This document shows positions 51,513 to 61,251 of a stretch of 64,000 nt of DNA, in pieces. The position numbers and the translations under genes are program-made. The DNA is from Anaerovibrio sp. JC8 (lineage in GTDB: Bacteria > Bacillota > Negativicutes > Selenomonadales > Selenomonadaceae). Below the pieces are notes generated by a model, which saw nothing but the letters and a program-made list of their open reading frames with translations, was not told the DNA's origin and made no database searches. The stretch spans positions 62,001 to 126,000 of the forward strand of contig NZ_ANBM01000005.1 in assembly GCF_002100115.1 (NCBI RefSeq), written 5' to 3'. Position 1 is the stretch's first letter; the number at the start of each line of letters is the position of its first letter.

Positions 51513-52613
51513 TCATTTGTTCAATTTTGCCTGCTCCTTCAAGTCAAAAATCCTCTTAAGGCTCTCACTATATGGAGCTCTGGCAATGCCAAATTCAGTC
51601 ACGATACCAGTCACAAGGTCATTGTCCGTCACATCAAAGGCAGGATTATAAACCTTCACACCCACAGGAGCCATGCGATTTTCATACCACATCTCCGTAA
51701 CCTCTTCAGGCTTGCGCTGCTCTATCCTTATTTCATTTCCCGTTGGTGTAGCCATGTCAATGGTAGCCGTAGGTGCACAAACGTAAAAAGGAATGCCATG
51801 CCGCTTGGCCACGGTAGCCACAATAGATGTACCAATCTTGTTGGCCACATCACCGTTGGCCGCCACCCGGTCACAGCCCACAAAGATAGCATTTACCCAG
51901 CCGTTACGCATGACCATATTGGACATATTATCACAGATGAGGGTAACATCCAATCCATACTCCTGCAGCTCAAAGGCCGTAAGTCTTGCCCCCTGAAGCA
52001 GCGGTCTGGTCTCATCGGCAAAAACCTTGAATTTATAGCCCTTCTCCTGCCCCACATATAAAGGAGCTGTGGCCGTGCCATACTTTACTGCCGCCAGCTT
52101 GCCGGCATTGCAATGGGTCAATATGCCGTCTCCATCCTTAATCAGGGTCAGACCATGCTCACCAATGGCCCGGCACACCCGGATATCCTCATCACGGATT
52201 TCCACTGCCTCATCATGAAGACACCTTATAATATTCGCCACACCTTCATTTTTATGGTCCAGAACCACCTTTTCCATGCGGTTAAGAGCCCAGGAAAGGT
52301 TCACTGCCGTTGGGCGGGCGGAATCAAGATATTCCTTGGCCTTGCGGAACTTTTCATAAAAGCCCTCAAATTGGCCTTCCTCTGCCCCTATTTTCTTGGC
52401 CTCAAGATAAATACCAATGGCCGCCGCTACCCCAATAGCCGGTGCTCCCCGAACCTGCAGCAAATAAATGGCATCCCAGATTTCCTTTAAATCCGTCAAT
52501 TCCAGTATTTCCGTGCTGTAGGGCAGCTTGGTCTGATCAATAATCACCAGCGCACTTTTGGCATCATCAAGAGCCACTGTATCATAATCCATAATGGTCT
52601 TCATATCGCTCAT
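51513..52613 (-). CDS. mtnA: S-methyl-5-thioribose-1-phosphate isomerase
   Basis: A 366-residue member of the eIF2B-like MtnA family, converting MTR-1-P to MTRu-1-P. It has VRGAPAIGVAAAIGIYLEA, LTHCNAGKLAAVKYGTATAPLY with the active-site Cys, RPLLQGARLTAFEL, and the Asp in FVGCDRVAANGDVANKIGT. It is 18 bp after a class II aldolase gene on the same strand, which suggests the aldolase (DHAP-shunt) type of methylthioadenosine salvage rather than the full methionine salvage pathway. Confidence 0.95.
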   Translation of the reverse strand: MSDMKTIMDYDTVALDDAKSALVIIDQTKLPYSTEILELTDLKEIWDAIYLLQVRGAPAIGVAAAIGIYLEAKKIGAEEGQFEGFYEKFRKAKEYLDSARPTAVNLSWALNRMEKVVLDHKNEGVANIIRCLHDEAVEIRDEDIRVCRAIGEHGLTLIKDGDGILTHCNAGKLAAVKYGTATAPLYVGQEKGYKFKVFADETRPLLQGARLTAFELQEYGLDVTLICDNMSNMVMRNGWVNAIFVGCDRVAANGDVANKIGTSIVATVAKRHGIPFYVCAPTATIDMATPTGNEIRIEQRKPEEVTEMWYENRMAPVGVKVYNPAFDVTDNDLVTGIVTEFGIARAPYSESLKRIFDLKEQAKLNK

Positions 52614-52631
52614 AATTACCTCATTTACCCT

Positions 52632-53309
52632 TTATTTGTTCTCACCGGGCAGGAGCTTTATTTCCTTTGGATAGGCCCACTTCTGCAATTCTTCCTTATC
52701 TACGTAGTCCGGCTCCTTGCCAGGGCCCAAAATGGTCAGGGTATTATAATAAATCTCCGCCAGCTCCTCGATGTAAGCAGCCTTGGTCAAGGCCTCCTTA
52801 ATATCCTTGTCCACAGCCACAGCCCCATGCTTTTCCATGAGGGCCACATCGGCAATCTGCAATGGCTTTACCACTGACTCAGCCAAAGCTGCCGTAGCCG
52901 GCCGCCCGTAAGGAGCCACAGGAATATAGCCTTCCTTGCAGCCAAGATGCATTAATTCCGTAACAATGGCCGGAATTGGCTTATTTAAAATGGCAAAGGT
53001 AAGGGCAAATTTGGAATGGGTATGTACAACGGCATTAACATCAGGACGGGACTCATAAATCTTCAGATGCATAATGAGCTCACTGGTAGGCCGGTGCCCC
53101 GTTTCTGCCTCCACCACCTCAGCATCCATATTCACCACCACAATATCGTGGTAGGTCATATCCTTGCGGTCCATGCCGGTTGGCGTAATGCAAATGAGCC
53201 CCGTATCCTCATCCCTAATGCTAAAATTCCCGGACCGATGCTGGCACAGCCCCATCCGCTCTGCCTCCAAAGCACACTCCAGCACTTTTCTCTTTACATC
53301 CTTTAACAT
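52632..53309 (-). CDS. Class II aldolase, probable MTRu-1-P aldolase
   Basis: A 225-residue class II aldolase/adducin-fold protein. The zinc ligands are visible as AVVHTHSKFAL (two His) and LMEKHGAVAVDKD (third His), with catalytic Glu in the region TSELIMHLKIYES. Alone it would be called L-fuculose-phosphate aldolase, but its pairing with mtnA suggests cleavage of 5-methylthioribulose-1-phosphate to DHAP and methylthioacetaldehyde. That role is inference from context. Confidence 0.85.
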   Translation of the reverse strand: MLKDVKRKVLECALEAERMGLCQHRSGNFSIRDEDTGLICITPTGMDRKDMTYHDIVVVNMDAEVVEAETGHRPTSELIMHLKIYESRPDVNAVVHTHSKFALTFAILNKPIPAIVTELMHLGCKEGYIPVAPYGRPATAALAESVVKPLQIADVALMEKHGAVAVDKDIKEALTKAAYIEELAEIYYNTLTILGPGKEPDYVDKEELQKWAYPKEIKLLPGENK

Positions 53310-53354
53310 CTCTTTGCCCCCTCTCAGCTACTCATGTACCATCAATATACCACC

Positions 53355-53666
53355 TTAAACCTCTTCCTCCATGGTCTCCAGCAAAAAGCTGACGGGACGG
53401 AAGCCGTCATTGCAGGACAACATGGCAGACCGTGGGTTCTTCATCCATCCGTCATAGAAGTTCTCTGCCCCGTGGGACAGAGCCAGCACAAAGGGTGACA
53501 GGGTCTCCCAGGCGCTTTCGCAAAAGCCCTCAGGCCGCTGCCAGCCCTCAGCAATATATACGGACCCCTCCACCATATCACAGGCGTGTTCTATGGGATT
53601 CTCGTATTTTTCCATTAAATCAGGGTACAATGCCTTGCGCATGACCGTTATTCTAACCTTTTTCAT
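53355..53666 (-). CDS. TIGR04076 family protein
   Basis: A 103-residue small protein. KKVRITVMRKALYPDLMEKYENP and CDMVEGSVYIAEGW match the TIGR04076 family, with conserved Cys and Trp residues (FCESAWETLSPFV) and FLLETMEEEV at the end. Function is unknown. It is 10 bp after polC and 45 bp before the aldolase gene, so the four genes polC-TIGR04076-aldolase-mtnA probably share a transcript. Confidence 0.8.
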   Translation of the reverse strand: MKKVRITVMRKALYPDLMEKYENPIEHACDMVEGSVYIAEGWQRPEGFCESAWETLSPFVLALSHGAENFYDGWMKNPRSAMLSCNDGFRPVSFLLETMEEEV

Positions 53667-53676
53667 AAAACCTCCG

Positions 53677-56600
53677 CTAAAAAAGACTCATCTGGTCGCT
53701 CTCATCCATGCCATCCAGACAGCCATGGATTCTCAGGGCCTCAATACTGGTTTTGGTTATACCGGTACGCTTTTTCAGGTTCTCCACCGAAGAAAACGGA
53801 CCAGTTTTCCGCTTTTCCACAATGGATTTGGCATCCACACCGCCCAGCCCGGACAGGGTGGTAAATGGCGGCAGGAGAGCGTTCTCCTCTGTCACCATCT
53901 GGAAGCGGTCAGCCCCGGACTTATAGAGATCAACCTTCTTAACCTTGAAGCCGCGGATATACATTTCCCAGGCCAGCTGAAGCACTACATACAATTCCTC
54001 TTCCTTGTTATCCCGCTTGTCCTTGGCCTCCAGCTCCTCCATCTTCTGCTTGACGGCATCCTTGCCCCCGGCAATAATGTCCGAGTCAAAGGCCGCCGCA
54101 CGAATGGAGAAATAAGCCGCATAATAGGCCAGCGGATAATGCACCTTACAAAAGGCAATGCGATAGGCCATCATAACGTAGGCTGTAGCATGGGCTCTTG
54201 GGAACATATACTTAATCTTCTGGCAGGACTCAATATACCACTCCGGAATACCCGTATTGCGCAGGGTCTCCACCACATCAGGAGCTATACCCTTGCCCTT
54301 GCGGACATTCTCCATGGTCTTGAAGGCCAGCAGCGGCTCTACACCATTGTGCATGAGATACATCATAATATCATCACGGGCCGCAATGGCATTCTGCATG
54401 GTACAGGTGCCAGCACGGATAAGGTCCTGGGCATTCCCCAGCCATACGTCAGTACCATGGGAGAAGCCGGAAATACGCACCAGATCCGAGAAGCAGCTTG
54501 GATGGGTGTCCGCAATCATCTGGCGGGTAAAGTCGGTTCTAAACTCCGGAATACCAAAGGTACCGGAATTGGCCCCCAGCTCCTCCTCTGTCACTCCCAA
54601 TGCATTGGTGCAGTTAAAGAGGCTGAGGGTGGCCGGGTCATCAAATGGAATGGTCTTCGGGTCACGATGGGTCAGATCCTCCAGCATCTTGATAACCGTC
54701 GGATCATCGTGGCCCAGAATATCCAGCTTAACCAGTCGGCTGGAAATGGAATGATAATCGAAATGGGTTGTAATGGTAGCTGATGTCTTATCATCAGCGG
54801 GATGCTGCAGTGGCGTGAAGAAATGCACGTCCATATCCCGGGGCACTACCATGATGCCCGCCGGATGCTGCCCGGTGGTACGCTTAACACCGTTACAGCC
54901 AATAGCTACCTTATTTATATAGGCCTCCCGCTTGGTCTGGCCCTTTTCCTCATAATACTTCTTTACAAATCCGTAGGCGGTCTTTTCCGCCACTGTACCG
55001 ATGGAACCGGCACGGAATACGTTATCCTTGCCAAAGAGCTCCTCGGTGTACTTATGGGCCACTGGCTGGTATTCGCCGGAGAAATTAAGGTCAATATCAG
55101 GAACCTTATCACCGTCAAAGCCCAGGAATACCGCAAATGGTATTTCGTGGCCGTCCTTAATCATATTGGTACCACAAATAGGACAGTCCTTGTCCGGCAA
55201 GTCATAGCCACAGCCGTAGGAGCCATCCGTAATAAATTCACTATGCTTGCAATGTGGGCAACGCCAATGAGGCGGCAGCGGATTTACCTCCGTAATATCC
55301 GTCATGGTGGCCACAAAGGAGGAGCCTACGGAACCTCGGGAGCCTACCAGATAGCCGTCCAGATTGGACTTGCGCACCAGCTTATGGGCAATGAGATAAA
55401 GCACCGAGAAGCCGTGGGCAATAATAGGCTTCAGCTCCTGGTCAATACGGGCCTGAACAATTTCCGGCAGCACCTCGCCATACATACTTCTGGCCTTGGC
55501 GTAGGTCATGTTGGTAATATCCTCGTCTGCCCCCGGAATCATAGGAGAATACAGCTCATCAGGAATTGGCTTGAACTTCTCGCACATATCCGCAATTTTC
55601 CGCGGATTGGTGACAACAGCCTCATAGGCCTCCTCTTCCCCCAGATACTGGAATTCAGCCAGCATTTCCTCGGTGGTCCGCAGATACAGCGGTGGCTGCA
55701 GATCCGCATCATCAAAGCCCTTGCCCTTCATGAGAATAGCACGATATATCTGGTCCTCAGGGTTCAAAAAATGCACGTCACAGGTGGCAATAAGAGGCTT
55801 GTTCAGCTTCTTCGCCAGCTCCGCCACCTTGAGATTTATATTGATAAGGTCATTATCGTCCTTAATATTCGGGAAATCTGGGCTTCTCACCAAAAACTCG
55901 TTATTGCCAATAGGCTGGATTTCCAGATAATCGTAGAAATCAGCTATTTTCAGCAGCTCCTCATCACTGGCACCAGCCACAATAGCCCGGATAAGCTCCC
56001 CGGCCTCGCAGGCTGAGCCGATAATAAGCCCTTCCCTATACTCCTGAATAAGCTGCCGTGGCAGACGCGGAGTACGGTGGAAGAACCGGAGATGAGCCAT
56101 GGTAACCAGCTTGTAAAGGTTTCTCAGGCCATTAGGATTTTTCGCCAGAATAATGATATGGTTGGCCCGCTTCTGCTCATAATCCTCACCAACCAAATAG
56201 CCTTCAACACCGTAGATTATCTTTATATTCAACGGCTTGCGGCCAAATACGGTTTCCATGGCCTCCGGGAAGGCCTGCACTACACCGTGGTCCGTAATGG
56301 CAATGGCCGGCCAGCCCCATTTTACAGCGGTCTTGATAAGGCTGCTGGCAGAAGATACCGCATCCATATTGCTCATGGTGGTATGGCAGTGAAGCTCTAC
56401 CCGCTTTTCCTCGGCATTATCCTTGCGGCTTTCCACATCCACCAAAAGAACACTGTCGGCAAAATATACATAGTCGTTATCATATTTATCGTAGCGAACG
56501 GAACCCTTGACCTTAATGGTGCCGCCACCCTTGGCAGCCTTCTTCAGGCGGTCCAGTACCTTCTCATAGCCCTCTGTGTCCTTAAAGAAGGCCTTGCAGG

Positions 56601-57531
56601 TGATACCCTCGGAATTATCCGCCACTGCAAAAAACAGCAGATTGGTGGACTGGAAGCTGCGGCCATCAACGCCGGCAATGGTACCCTGTACCACCACGTC
56701 CCGCATCTCCCCTTCAATCTCGGAAATAGGGGTAATTTCACCGATAATGGCATTACCATATACCAATGGTGAATCATCATCACCAATAGGAACTGCCGCT
56801 CTTCTTGACCGGGAAGGCTTATTGGAGCCACCATTGTTATCACCACTGTTGGATGGTGCCCCACCACCATAATTGCCCCCAAAGCCGCCACCGCCCTGGG
56901 CCGGCTTCGGAGCCGGTGCCTTGGCAGCCTCCAGGGCCGCCTTGTATTCCTTGGTCTCGTATACTGCGCCTTCTACGTCCGGCACTTCAATTTCTTCGTA
57001 GACAGACTGGCACTCCAGCTTAATTGGATAGCCGATTATCTTGATGCCGGCCTCCCGCAGCTCGTACACAACATTGTGCTCCTCCAGCAGGAACTTGCTG
57101 AAATCCCCATTAACCTGCAGAATAATTTTCGAATCCTTATAGATACGGTTGGAATGCAGCAAAATGTGGCGTATCCCCTGGTTTTCCCTGGCCACATAGT
57201 CCACCAGCTTCTCCCAGTTCTGCTCCACAATCTTGTCCATCTTCATGGCAGACTGATAGATAATAACATCAGACACCTGATTCTTTTCCCGCACAAATTC
57301 ACTTACCCGTTCAAGGAGGGGCTCAGCAATTTCCGGCATGGTCCATGCCAGTATTTCCCAGGTGTTGGTGTCCAGAGAAATCTCCACATGACGAATAAAG
57401 CCGCCCTTCAGCAGCTCTTCCTCATTACTATTCAGTTCCATTCCCTTGGCCAAATCATACAATATGCGACTGGTCTTGGGAACAATACAGTATTTATCCA
57501 CGAAAAACCAAACCCCCGAATACAAAAACAT
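53677..57531 (-). CDS. polC: DNA polymerase III alpha subunit PolC, lacking the exonuclease domain
   Basis: The main replicative polymerase, about 1284 residues. The order is: N-terminal domain, a Gly/Asn/Ser/Pro linker (about 205-250), OB fold, PHP domain (VELHCHTTMSNMDAV), polymerase palm with YLVGSRGSVGSSFVATMTDITEVNPLPPH and VPDIDLNFSGEYQP, a four-Cys zinc motif (CPHC/CPIC), helix-hairpin-helix, and C-terminal beta-clamp motif DQMSLF. In B. subtilis PolC (about 1437 aa) a DEDD exonuclease interrupts the PHP domain; here GVEGYLVGED runs straight into ANHIIILAKN with no FDxET. Start ATG 57531 is preferred, since ATG 57594 lies inside a terminator. Confidence 0.93.
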   Translation of the reverse strand: MFLYSGVWFFVDKYCIVPKTSRILYDLAKGMELNSNEEELLKGGFIRHVEISLDTNTWEILAWTMPEIAEPLLERVSEFVREKNQVSDVIIYQSAMKMDKIVEQNWEKLVDYVARENQGIRHILLHSNRIYKDSKIILQVNGDFSKFLLEEHNVVYELREAGIKIIGYPIKLECQSVYEEIEVPDVEGAVYETKEYKAALEAAKAPAPKPAQGGGGFGGNYGGGAPSNSGDNNGGSNKPSRSRRAAVPIGDDDSPLVYGNAIIGEITPISEIEGEMRDVVVQGTIAGVDGRSFQSTNLLFFAVADNSEGITCKAFFKDTEGYEKVLDRLKKAAKGGGTIKVKGSVRYDKYDNDYVYFADSVLLVDVESRKDNAEEKRVELHCHTTMSNMDAVSSASSLIKTAVKWGWPAIAITDHGVVQAFPEAMETVFGRKPLNIKIIYGVEGYLVGEDYEQKRANHIIILAKNPNGLRNLYKLVTMAHLRFFHRTPRLPRQLIQEYREGLIIGSACEAGELIRAIVAGASDEELLKIADFYDYLEIQPIGNNEFLVRSPDFPNIKDDNDLININLKVAELAKKLNKPLIATCDVHFLNPEDQIYRAILMKGKGFDDADLQPPLYLRTTEEMLAEFQYLGEEEAYEAVVTNPRKIADMCEKFKPIPDELYSPMIPGADEDITNMTYAKARSMYGEVLPEIVQARIDQELKPIIAHGFSVLYLIAHKLVRKSNLDGYLVGSRGSVGSSFVATMTDITEVNPLPPHWRCPHCKHSEFITDGSYGCGYDLPDKDCPICGTNMIKDGHEIPFAVFLGFDGDKVPDIDLNFSGEYQPVAHKYTEELFGKDNVFRAGSIGTVAEKTAYGFVKKYYEEKGQTKREAYINKVAIGCNGVKRTTGQHPAGIMVVPRDMDVHFFTPLQHPADDKTSATITTHFDYHSISSRLVKLDILGHDDPTVIKMLEDLTHRDPKTIPFDDPATLSLFNCTNALGVTEEELGANSGTFGIPEFRTDFTRQMIADTHPSCFSDLVRISGFSHGTDVWLGNAQDLIRAGTCTMQNAIAARDDIMMYLMHNGVEPLLAFKTMENVRKGKGIAPDVVETLRNTGIPEWYIESCQKIKYMFPRAHATAYVMMAYRIAFCKVHYPLAYYAAYFSIRAAAFDSDIIAGGKDAVKQKMEELEAKDKRDNKEEELYVVLQLAWEMYIRGFKVKKVDLYKSGADRFQMVTEENALLPPFTTLSGLGGVDAKSIVEKRKTGPFSSVENLKKRTGITKTSIEALRIHGCLDGMDESDQMSLF

Positions 57532-57574
57532 CTTTCCTAAATAGTATAACAGAAAACTGAGGACAAATGAGGAC

Positions 57575-57618
57575 AAAAAAAGAATTCGCCGCAAAATTTC
57601 TTTTGCGGCGAACTCCTC
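57575..57618 (-). terminator. Hairpin upstream of polC
   Basis: Minus strand arms GTTCGCCGCAAAA / TTTTGCGGCGAATTC followed by TTTTTTTGTCC. It lies after the lactate operon stop (57647) and ends that transcript; polC transcription then starts from a TATACT element near 57541-57546. Confidence 0.85.
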
Positions 57619-57646
57619 CTGAAAGGGGAACTATTGAATAAAGGTA

Positions 57647-59050
57647 TTAATCAAAGCATACCTTATGAGGATTCAAAATGTTGTTAGGATCAAATGCCTT
57701 CTTAATCCCCTGCATCAGCTTCATGGACTCCTTAGGGAGGCTTTCCTTCAAGTATGGCTTCTTGGCCAAGCCGATACCATGCTCACCGGATACCTGACCC
57801 TTGAGCTCACGAGCCTTGAGATACATGCGCTCCATAGCCTTGCCCAGCATCTCAGCCCACTTCTTGTCATCCATGTCATCACGGAGAATGTATACGTGAA
57901 GGTTACCATCACCTGCATGACCAAAGCTCTTAATACGGATACCCATCTCATTGCGGAGGTCATGGATAAACTCTACGAACTCATTTACGCAGCTTCTAGG
58001 AACAACTACGTCTACCTCATCCATCATAGTGGTAGAGCCCTTGATTGCCTCAAGGAATGCTCCTCTTGCCTTCCAGATAGCCTCAGCACGCTCGTCAGTA
58101 TCTGCAATCAGGAGGTCAAGAGCACCCTGCTCCAGACAAATCTGAGCAACGCTGTCATAATACTTGCTGATTTCCTCTACGGAGGCACCATCGAACTTCA
58201 GAAGCAGATAAGCATCTGCCTGATTATCCGGGAACTTCTTGCCCAGATATTCCTCGGAGTCCATGATAACCTCACGCTCCATGAACTCTACAGCAGTAGG
58301 GATAACCTTGGAGCTTACGATAAGAGGAACTGTGCCAATAGCCTGTGCCAGAGTTGGGAATGGAATCAACAGTGATACATTCTTCTGTGGCAGTGGCAGC
58401 AGTCTGAGGATAGCCTTGGTTACCAGGCACAGAGTACCCTCGGAACCAACGATCAAGTCCTTCAGATCATAGCCGGAGCTGTTCTTTACAACCTTGCCGC
58501 CTACTTCCATGATAGTACCGTCAGCCAGAACAACCTCAAGGCCGCGTACATAATCTCTGGTTACGCCATATTTAACAGCACGCATACCGCCGGCATTGGT
58601 GCTGATATTACCACCAATAGTAGCAGTCTTCTCACCTGGATCTGGTGGATAGAAGAGCCCCTTCTCCTCAACATACTGGCCGATTTCCATCAGCAGTACA
58701 CCTGGCTCAACAGTAAGAGTCAGATTCTTTTCGTCCAGCTCCAGGAAATGATTCATGAGAGTAGTATCAATCATGATACCCTTTTCAACTGCAACGGAGG
58801 AACCAACCAGACCGGTACCGGCACCTCTAGGAGTTACAGCGATATGCTTTTCATTGGCATATCTCATAACCTTGGAAGCTTCCTCTGCAGAGGTAATACG
58901 AACTACCATCTCAGGATAGGAAGCATCTGCACTCAACTCGTCATGACTGTATTCTTCATTTATTTCATCAGCCCAAAGAATGCGCTCACGAGGCACAAAC
59001 TGGCTAATAGCCTCTAAATCGGAAGCATCTAAAACCTTGTATTCGCTCAT
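57647..59050 (-). CDS. FAD-linked lactate dehydrogenase (GlcD/LctD-like)
   Basis: A 467-residue flavoprotein of the VAO/GlcD family. The FAD domain (about 40-215) has [36 protein letters not shown] and [18 protein letters not shown]. The cap domain carries [20 protein letters not shown] with the metal- and substrate-binding His, and [14 protein letters not shown] near the end. It overlaps etfA by 4 bp (ATGA). In Acetobacterium an equivalent LctD-EtfAB complex oxidises lactate with NAD+ by electron confurcation; the gene set here is the same. Stereospecificity cannot be told. Confidence 0.9.
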   Translation of the reverse strand: MSEYKVLDASDLEAISQFVPRERILWADEINEEYSHDELSADASYPEMVVRITSAEEASKVMRYANEKHIAVTPRGAGTGLVGSSVAVEKGIMIDTTLMNHFLELDEKNLTLTVEPGVLLMEIGQYVEEKGLFYPPDPGEKTATIGGNISTNAGGMRAVKYGVTRDYVRGLEVVLADGTIMEVGGKVVKNSSGYDLKDLIVGSEGTLCLVTKAILRLLPLPQKNVSLLIPFPTLAQAIGTVPLIVSSKVIPTAVEFMEREVIMDSEEYLGKKFPDNQADAYLLLKFDGASVEEISKYYDSVAQICLEQGALDLLIADTDERAEAIWKARGAFLEAIKGSTTMMDEVDVVVPRSCVNEFVEFIHDLRNEMGIRIKSFGHAGDGNLHVYILRDDMDDKKWAEMLGKAMERMYLKARELKGQVSGEHGIGLAKKPYLKESLPKESMKLMQGIKKAFDPNNILNPHKVCFD

Positions 59051-60243
59051 GCCTTAACACCCTTTCCCTGTTTAACCTGCTCAATGAGCTGTGGAATAAC
59101 TTCATAAATATCGCCGATAACAGCGTAGTTTGCTACCTTGAAGATACCGGCATTAGGATCGGTATTGATAGCAAAGATGTTTTCGGAGTTGTTCATACCA
59201 GCAACAAACTGAATTGCACCGGATACGCCACAGGTAATAATGAGTTTTGGACGAACGGTACGGCCGGAAAGACCAATCTGATGCTTTGGATCCAGCCAGC
59301 CAGCCTCTGCCAATGGTCTGGTGCAGGCGATATCGCCACCCAGAGCATCTGCCAGCTGCTTAACCAAATCAAGGTCTTCCTTCTTCTTCAGGCCACGTCC
59401 TGCAACAACGAGGATGTCAGCATTTTCAATGCTCTTTTCCTTCTGCTTCTGGGTAATGCCAAGAACCTGGGTACGGGTCTTGAGCTTGTCAGCAGAAACG
59501 CTGATCTTAACGATCTCACCCTTGGCATCAGCACTGCGCTCAGGAGCATCCATAATCTTATAACGAACAGTTGCCAGCTGAGGTCTGGAGTTTGGAGTCA
59601 GAATCTCTGCCATGATGTTACCACCAAATGCAGGACGAATCTGTACCAAATCAGTATTCTCATGAATGTCCAGAATTGTGCAGTCTGCAGTCAGACCGGT
59701 GTTAAATCTGGAAGCAACCCTTGGTGCCAGCTGACGGCCTACAGGAGTAGCACCTACCAAAATGGCAGAAGGCTTAACCTCGTTGATAAATGCCTCGAAG
59801 GCTGCGGTATAGGATTCCATCTGGAAATCCTTCAGCTCAGGAGCATCCACAACAAATACCTTGTCTACACCATAGTGAAGCAGCTCTTCAGCCTTTTTCT
59901 CAATATCGCTGCCGATGAAAATAGCATATACCGGATGGTTAATCTTCTTGGCCAGCTCCCCTGCCTTGCCAAGAAGCTCCAGAGTTACCGGATGAATCTC
60001 GCCATTTACATGGTCAACATATACAGTAATGCCCTTCCACAAAGACTTGTCTACGGACTTTACTTCTTCCTCTACAAATTCCATTGCGCCAGGCTGGCCC
60101 TTCTTGACACAGAGCTGGCACAGCTTACAGCCTGCATTGACTTCCAGCTTGCCATCCTTCTCCTCAAGGGCATTAAAAGGGCAAATGGAAATCATTGCCT
60201 GAATATCAGTAACTTTATCCTGATGTACTATAAGTTTTCCCAT
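59047..60243 (-). CDS. etfA: Electron transfer flavoprotein alpha subunit with N-terminal ferredoxin-like domain
   Basis: A 398-residue EtfA. Residues 1-60 form a reduced ferredoxin-like extension with ISICPFNAL and [12 protein letters not shown] (four Cys), as in confurcating Etf proteins such as LctC. The Etf alpha/beta domain follows, and the FAD-binding C-terminal domain has [41 protein letters not shown] and [20 protein letters not shown]. It accepts electrons from the lactate dehydrogenase downstream. Confidence 0.95.
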   Translation of the reverse strand: MGKLIVHQDKVTDIQAMISICPFNALEEKDGKLEVNAGCKLCQLCVKKGQPGAMEFVEEEVKSVDKSLWKGITVYVDHVNGEIHPVTLELLGKAGELAKKINHPVYAIFIGSDIEKKAEELLHYGVDKVFVVDAPELKDFQMESYTAAFEAFINEVKPSAILVGATPVGRQLAPRVASRFNTGLTADCTILDIHENTDLVQIRPAFGGNIMAEILTPNSRPQLATVRYKIMDAPERSADAKGEIVKISVSADKLKTRTQVLGITQKQKEKSIENADILVVAGRGLKKKEDLDLVKQLADALGGDIACTRPLAEAGWLDPKHQIGLSGRTVRPKLIITCGVSGAIQFVAGMNNSENIFAINTDPNAGIFKVANYAVIGDIYEVIPQLIEQVKQGKGVKA

Positions 60244-60255
60244 TTTTAATCCCCC

Positions 60256-61047
60256 TTATCCTAACAATTTTCTGCTCTTGATTGCACCGTAAATTTTCTC
60301 TGCCAATACATCAGCAGGATCATCCCAGGTAACCTGAACCTTGTCGGATGTAGGTGGGAATATACGCTGAACCTGAGTTGCGGAACCGTTAAGACCATAA
60401 TTGTTCTTATTCTGGTCGTCCATATCCTTTAAGGTATACATAACGATTTCCTTGTTCTCAGTGTCTTTCTTCTTAAGATAAGATGGAAGACGTGGCTGTA
60501 CAATATCCTTCTGAACAGTGATAAGGCATGGGAAGGAAACCTTCAAATGCTCAATATCCTGTGCCATTTCCATGTCTACAAGTATATTGTCACCCTCGAC
60601 GCCCTTAATCTCTTTTACATTGCATACGCATGGAATATCCAGCTGCTCGGATACCTCAGGACCAACCTGAGCAGTATCACCATCTGTAGTCTGGAGTCCG
60701 CAAAGTATTATATCAAACTTGCCAAATTTCTTGATACCCTGTGCAAGGGTATGTGCAGTAGCCAATACATCAGCTCCGCCGAATGCACGGTCAGATACGA
60801 TAGCACCTGCGTCTGCACCCATTGAATATGCCTCCTTGATAATTGCCTGAGCCTGTGGTGGTCCCATGGTAATAACGCTCACTCGGCCACCGTACTGCTC
60901 CTTCAACTTCAGTCCACATTCAAGCGCATACAGATCGTAAGGGTTCATTTTGCTATCTGCACCATTACGCTTCAATACTCCGGTAACAGGATCAACCTCT
61001 ACCTTATTGGAGCCTGGAACCTGTTTGATACAAACCAGAATTTCCAT
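60256..61047 (-). CDS. etfB: Electron transfer flavoprotein beta subunit
   Basis: A 263-residue EtfB. It begins EILVCIKQVPGSNKVEVDP, and shows the FAD/AMP site region FDIILCGLQTTDGDTAQVGPEVSEQLDIP plus the family signature in its second half. In the confurcating complexes EtfB holds the second FAD and the NAD site. ATG 61047 follows GAGGAGG. etfB-etfA-ldh form a tight operon. Confidence 0.95.
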   Translation of the reverse strand: MEILVCIKQVPGSNKVEVDPVTGVLKRNGADSKMNPYDLYALECGLKLKEQYGGRVSVITMGPPQAQAIIKEAYSMGADAGAIVSDRAFGGADVLATAHTLAQGIKKFGKFDIILCGLQTTDGDTAQVGPEVSEQLDIPCVCNVKEIKGVEGDNILVDMEMAQDIEHLKVSFPCLITVQKDIVQPRLPSYLKKKDTENKEIVMYTLKDMDDQNKNNYGLNGSATQVQRIFPPTSDKVQVTWDDPADVLAEKIYGAIKSRKLLG

Positions 61048-61069
61048 GAATAAATCCTCCTCATACTTT

Positions 61070-61251
61070 CATTATAATGCCATTGTTCAAATTTTGCCCA
61101 CGGCAAAATATACCTCTTAGCATTTCAACGAGGTGAAACCTCGTTATATCGCCCAAGGTAAGCATAATGCTTACCCTGGACGTTCCCCTGCTTAATATTA
61201 TAACGCTATTGTCAAAATATTTCTTCAAATTTAGTAAGAAATATTTTCCAA
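61070..61251. repeat. Intergenic repeat/hairpin cluster between lutBA and etfB
   Basis: Two copies of the element CATTATAA(T/C)GC(C/T)ATTGTTCAAA (61070 and about 61197), each followed by a small hairpin (for example TTTTGCC/GGCAAAA), with AACGAGG/CCTCGTT (61127-61147) and GGTAAGCAT/ATGCTTACC (61157-61175) between. The element also occurs at 15448-15505. Confidence 0.6.

Noticed and set aside
53593-56016. Long plus-strand open frames opposite polC (396 and 404 codons)
   Set aside because: They are antisense to well-conserved polymerase domains, lack ribosome sites and have atypical His/Ile-rich composition.
57532-57594. N-terminal extension of PolC to ATG 57594
   Set aside because: The extension lies in a terminator hairpin and T run and encodes a hydrophobic stretch not expected in PolC.
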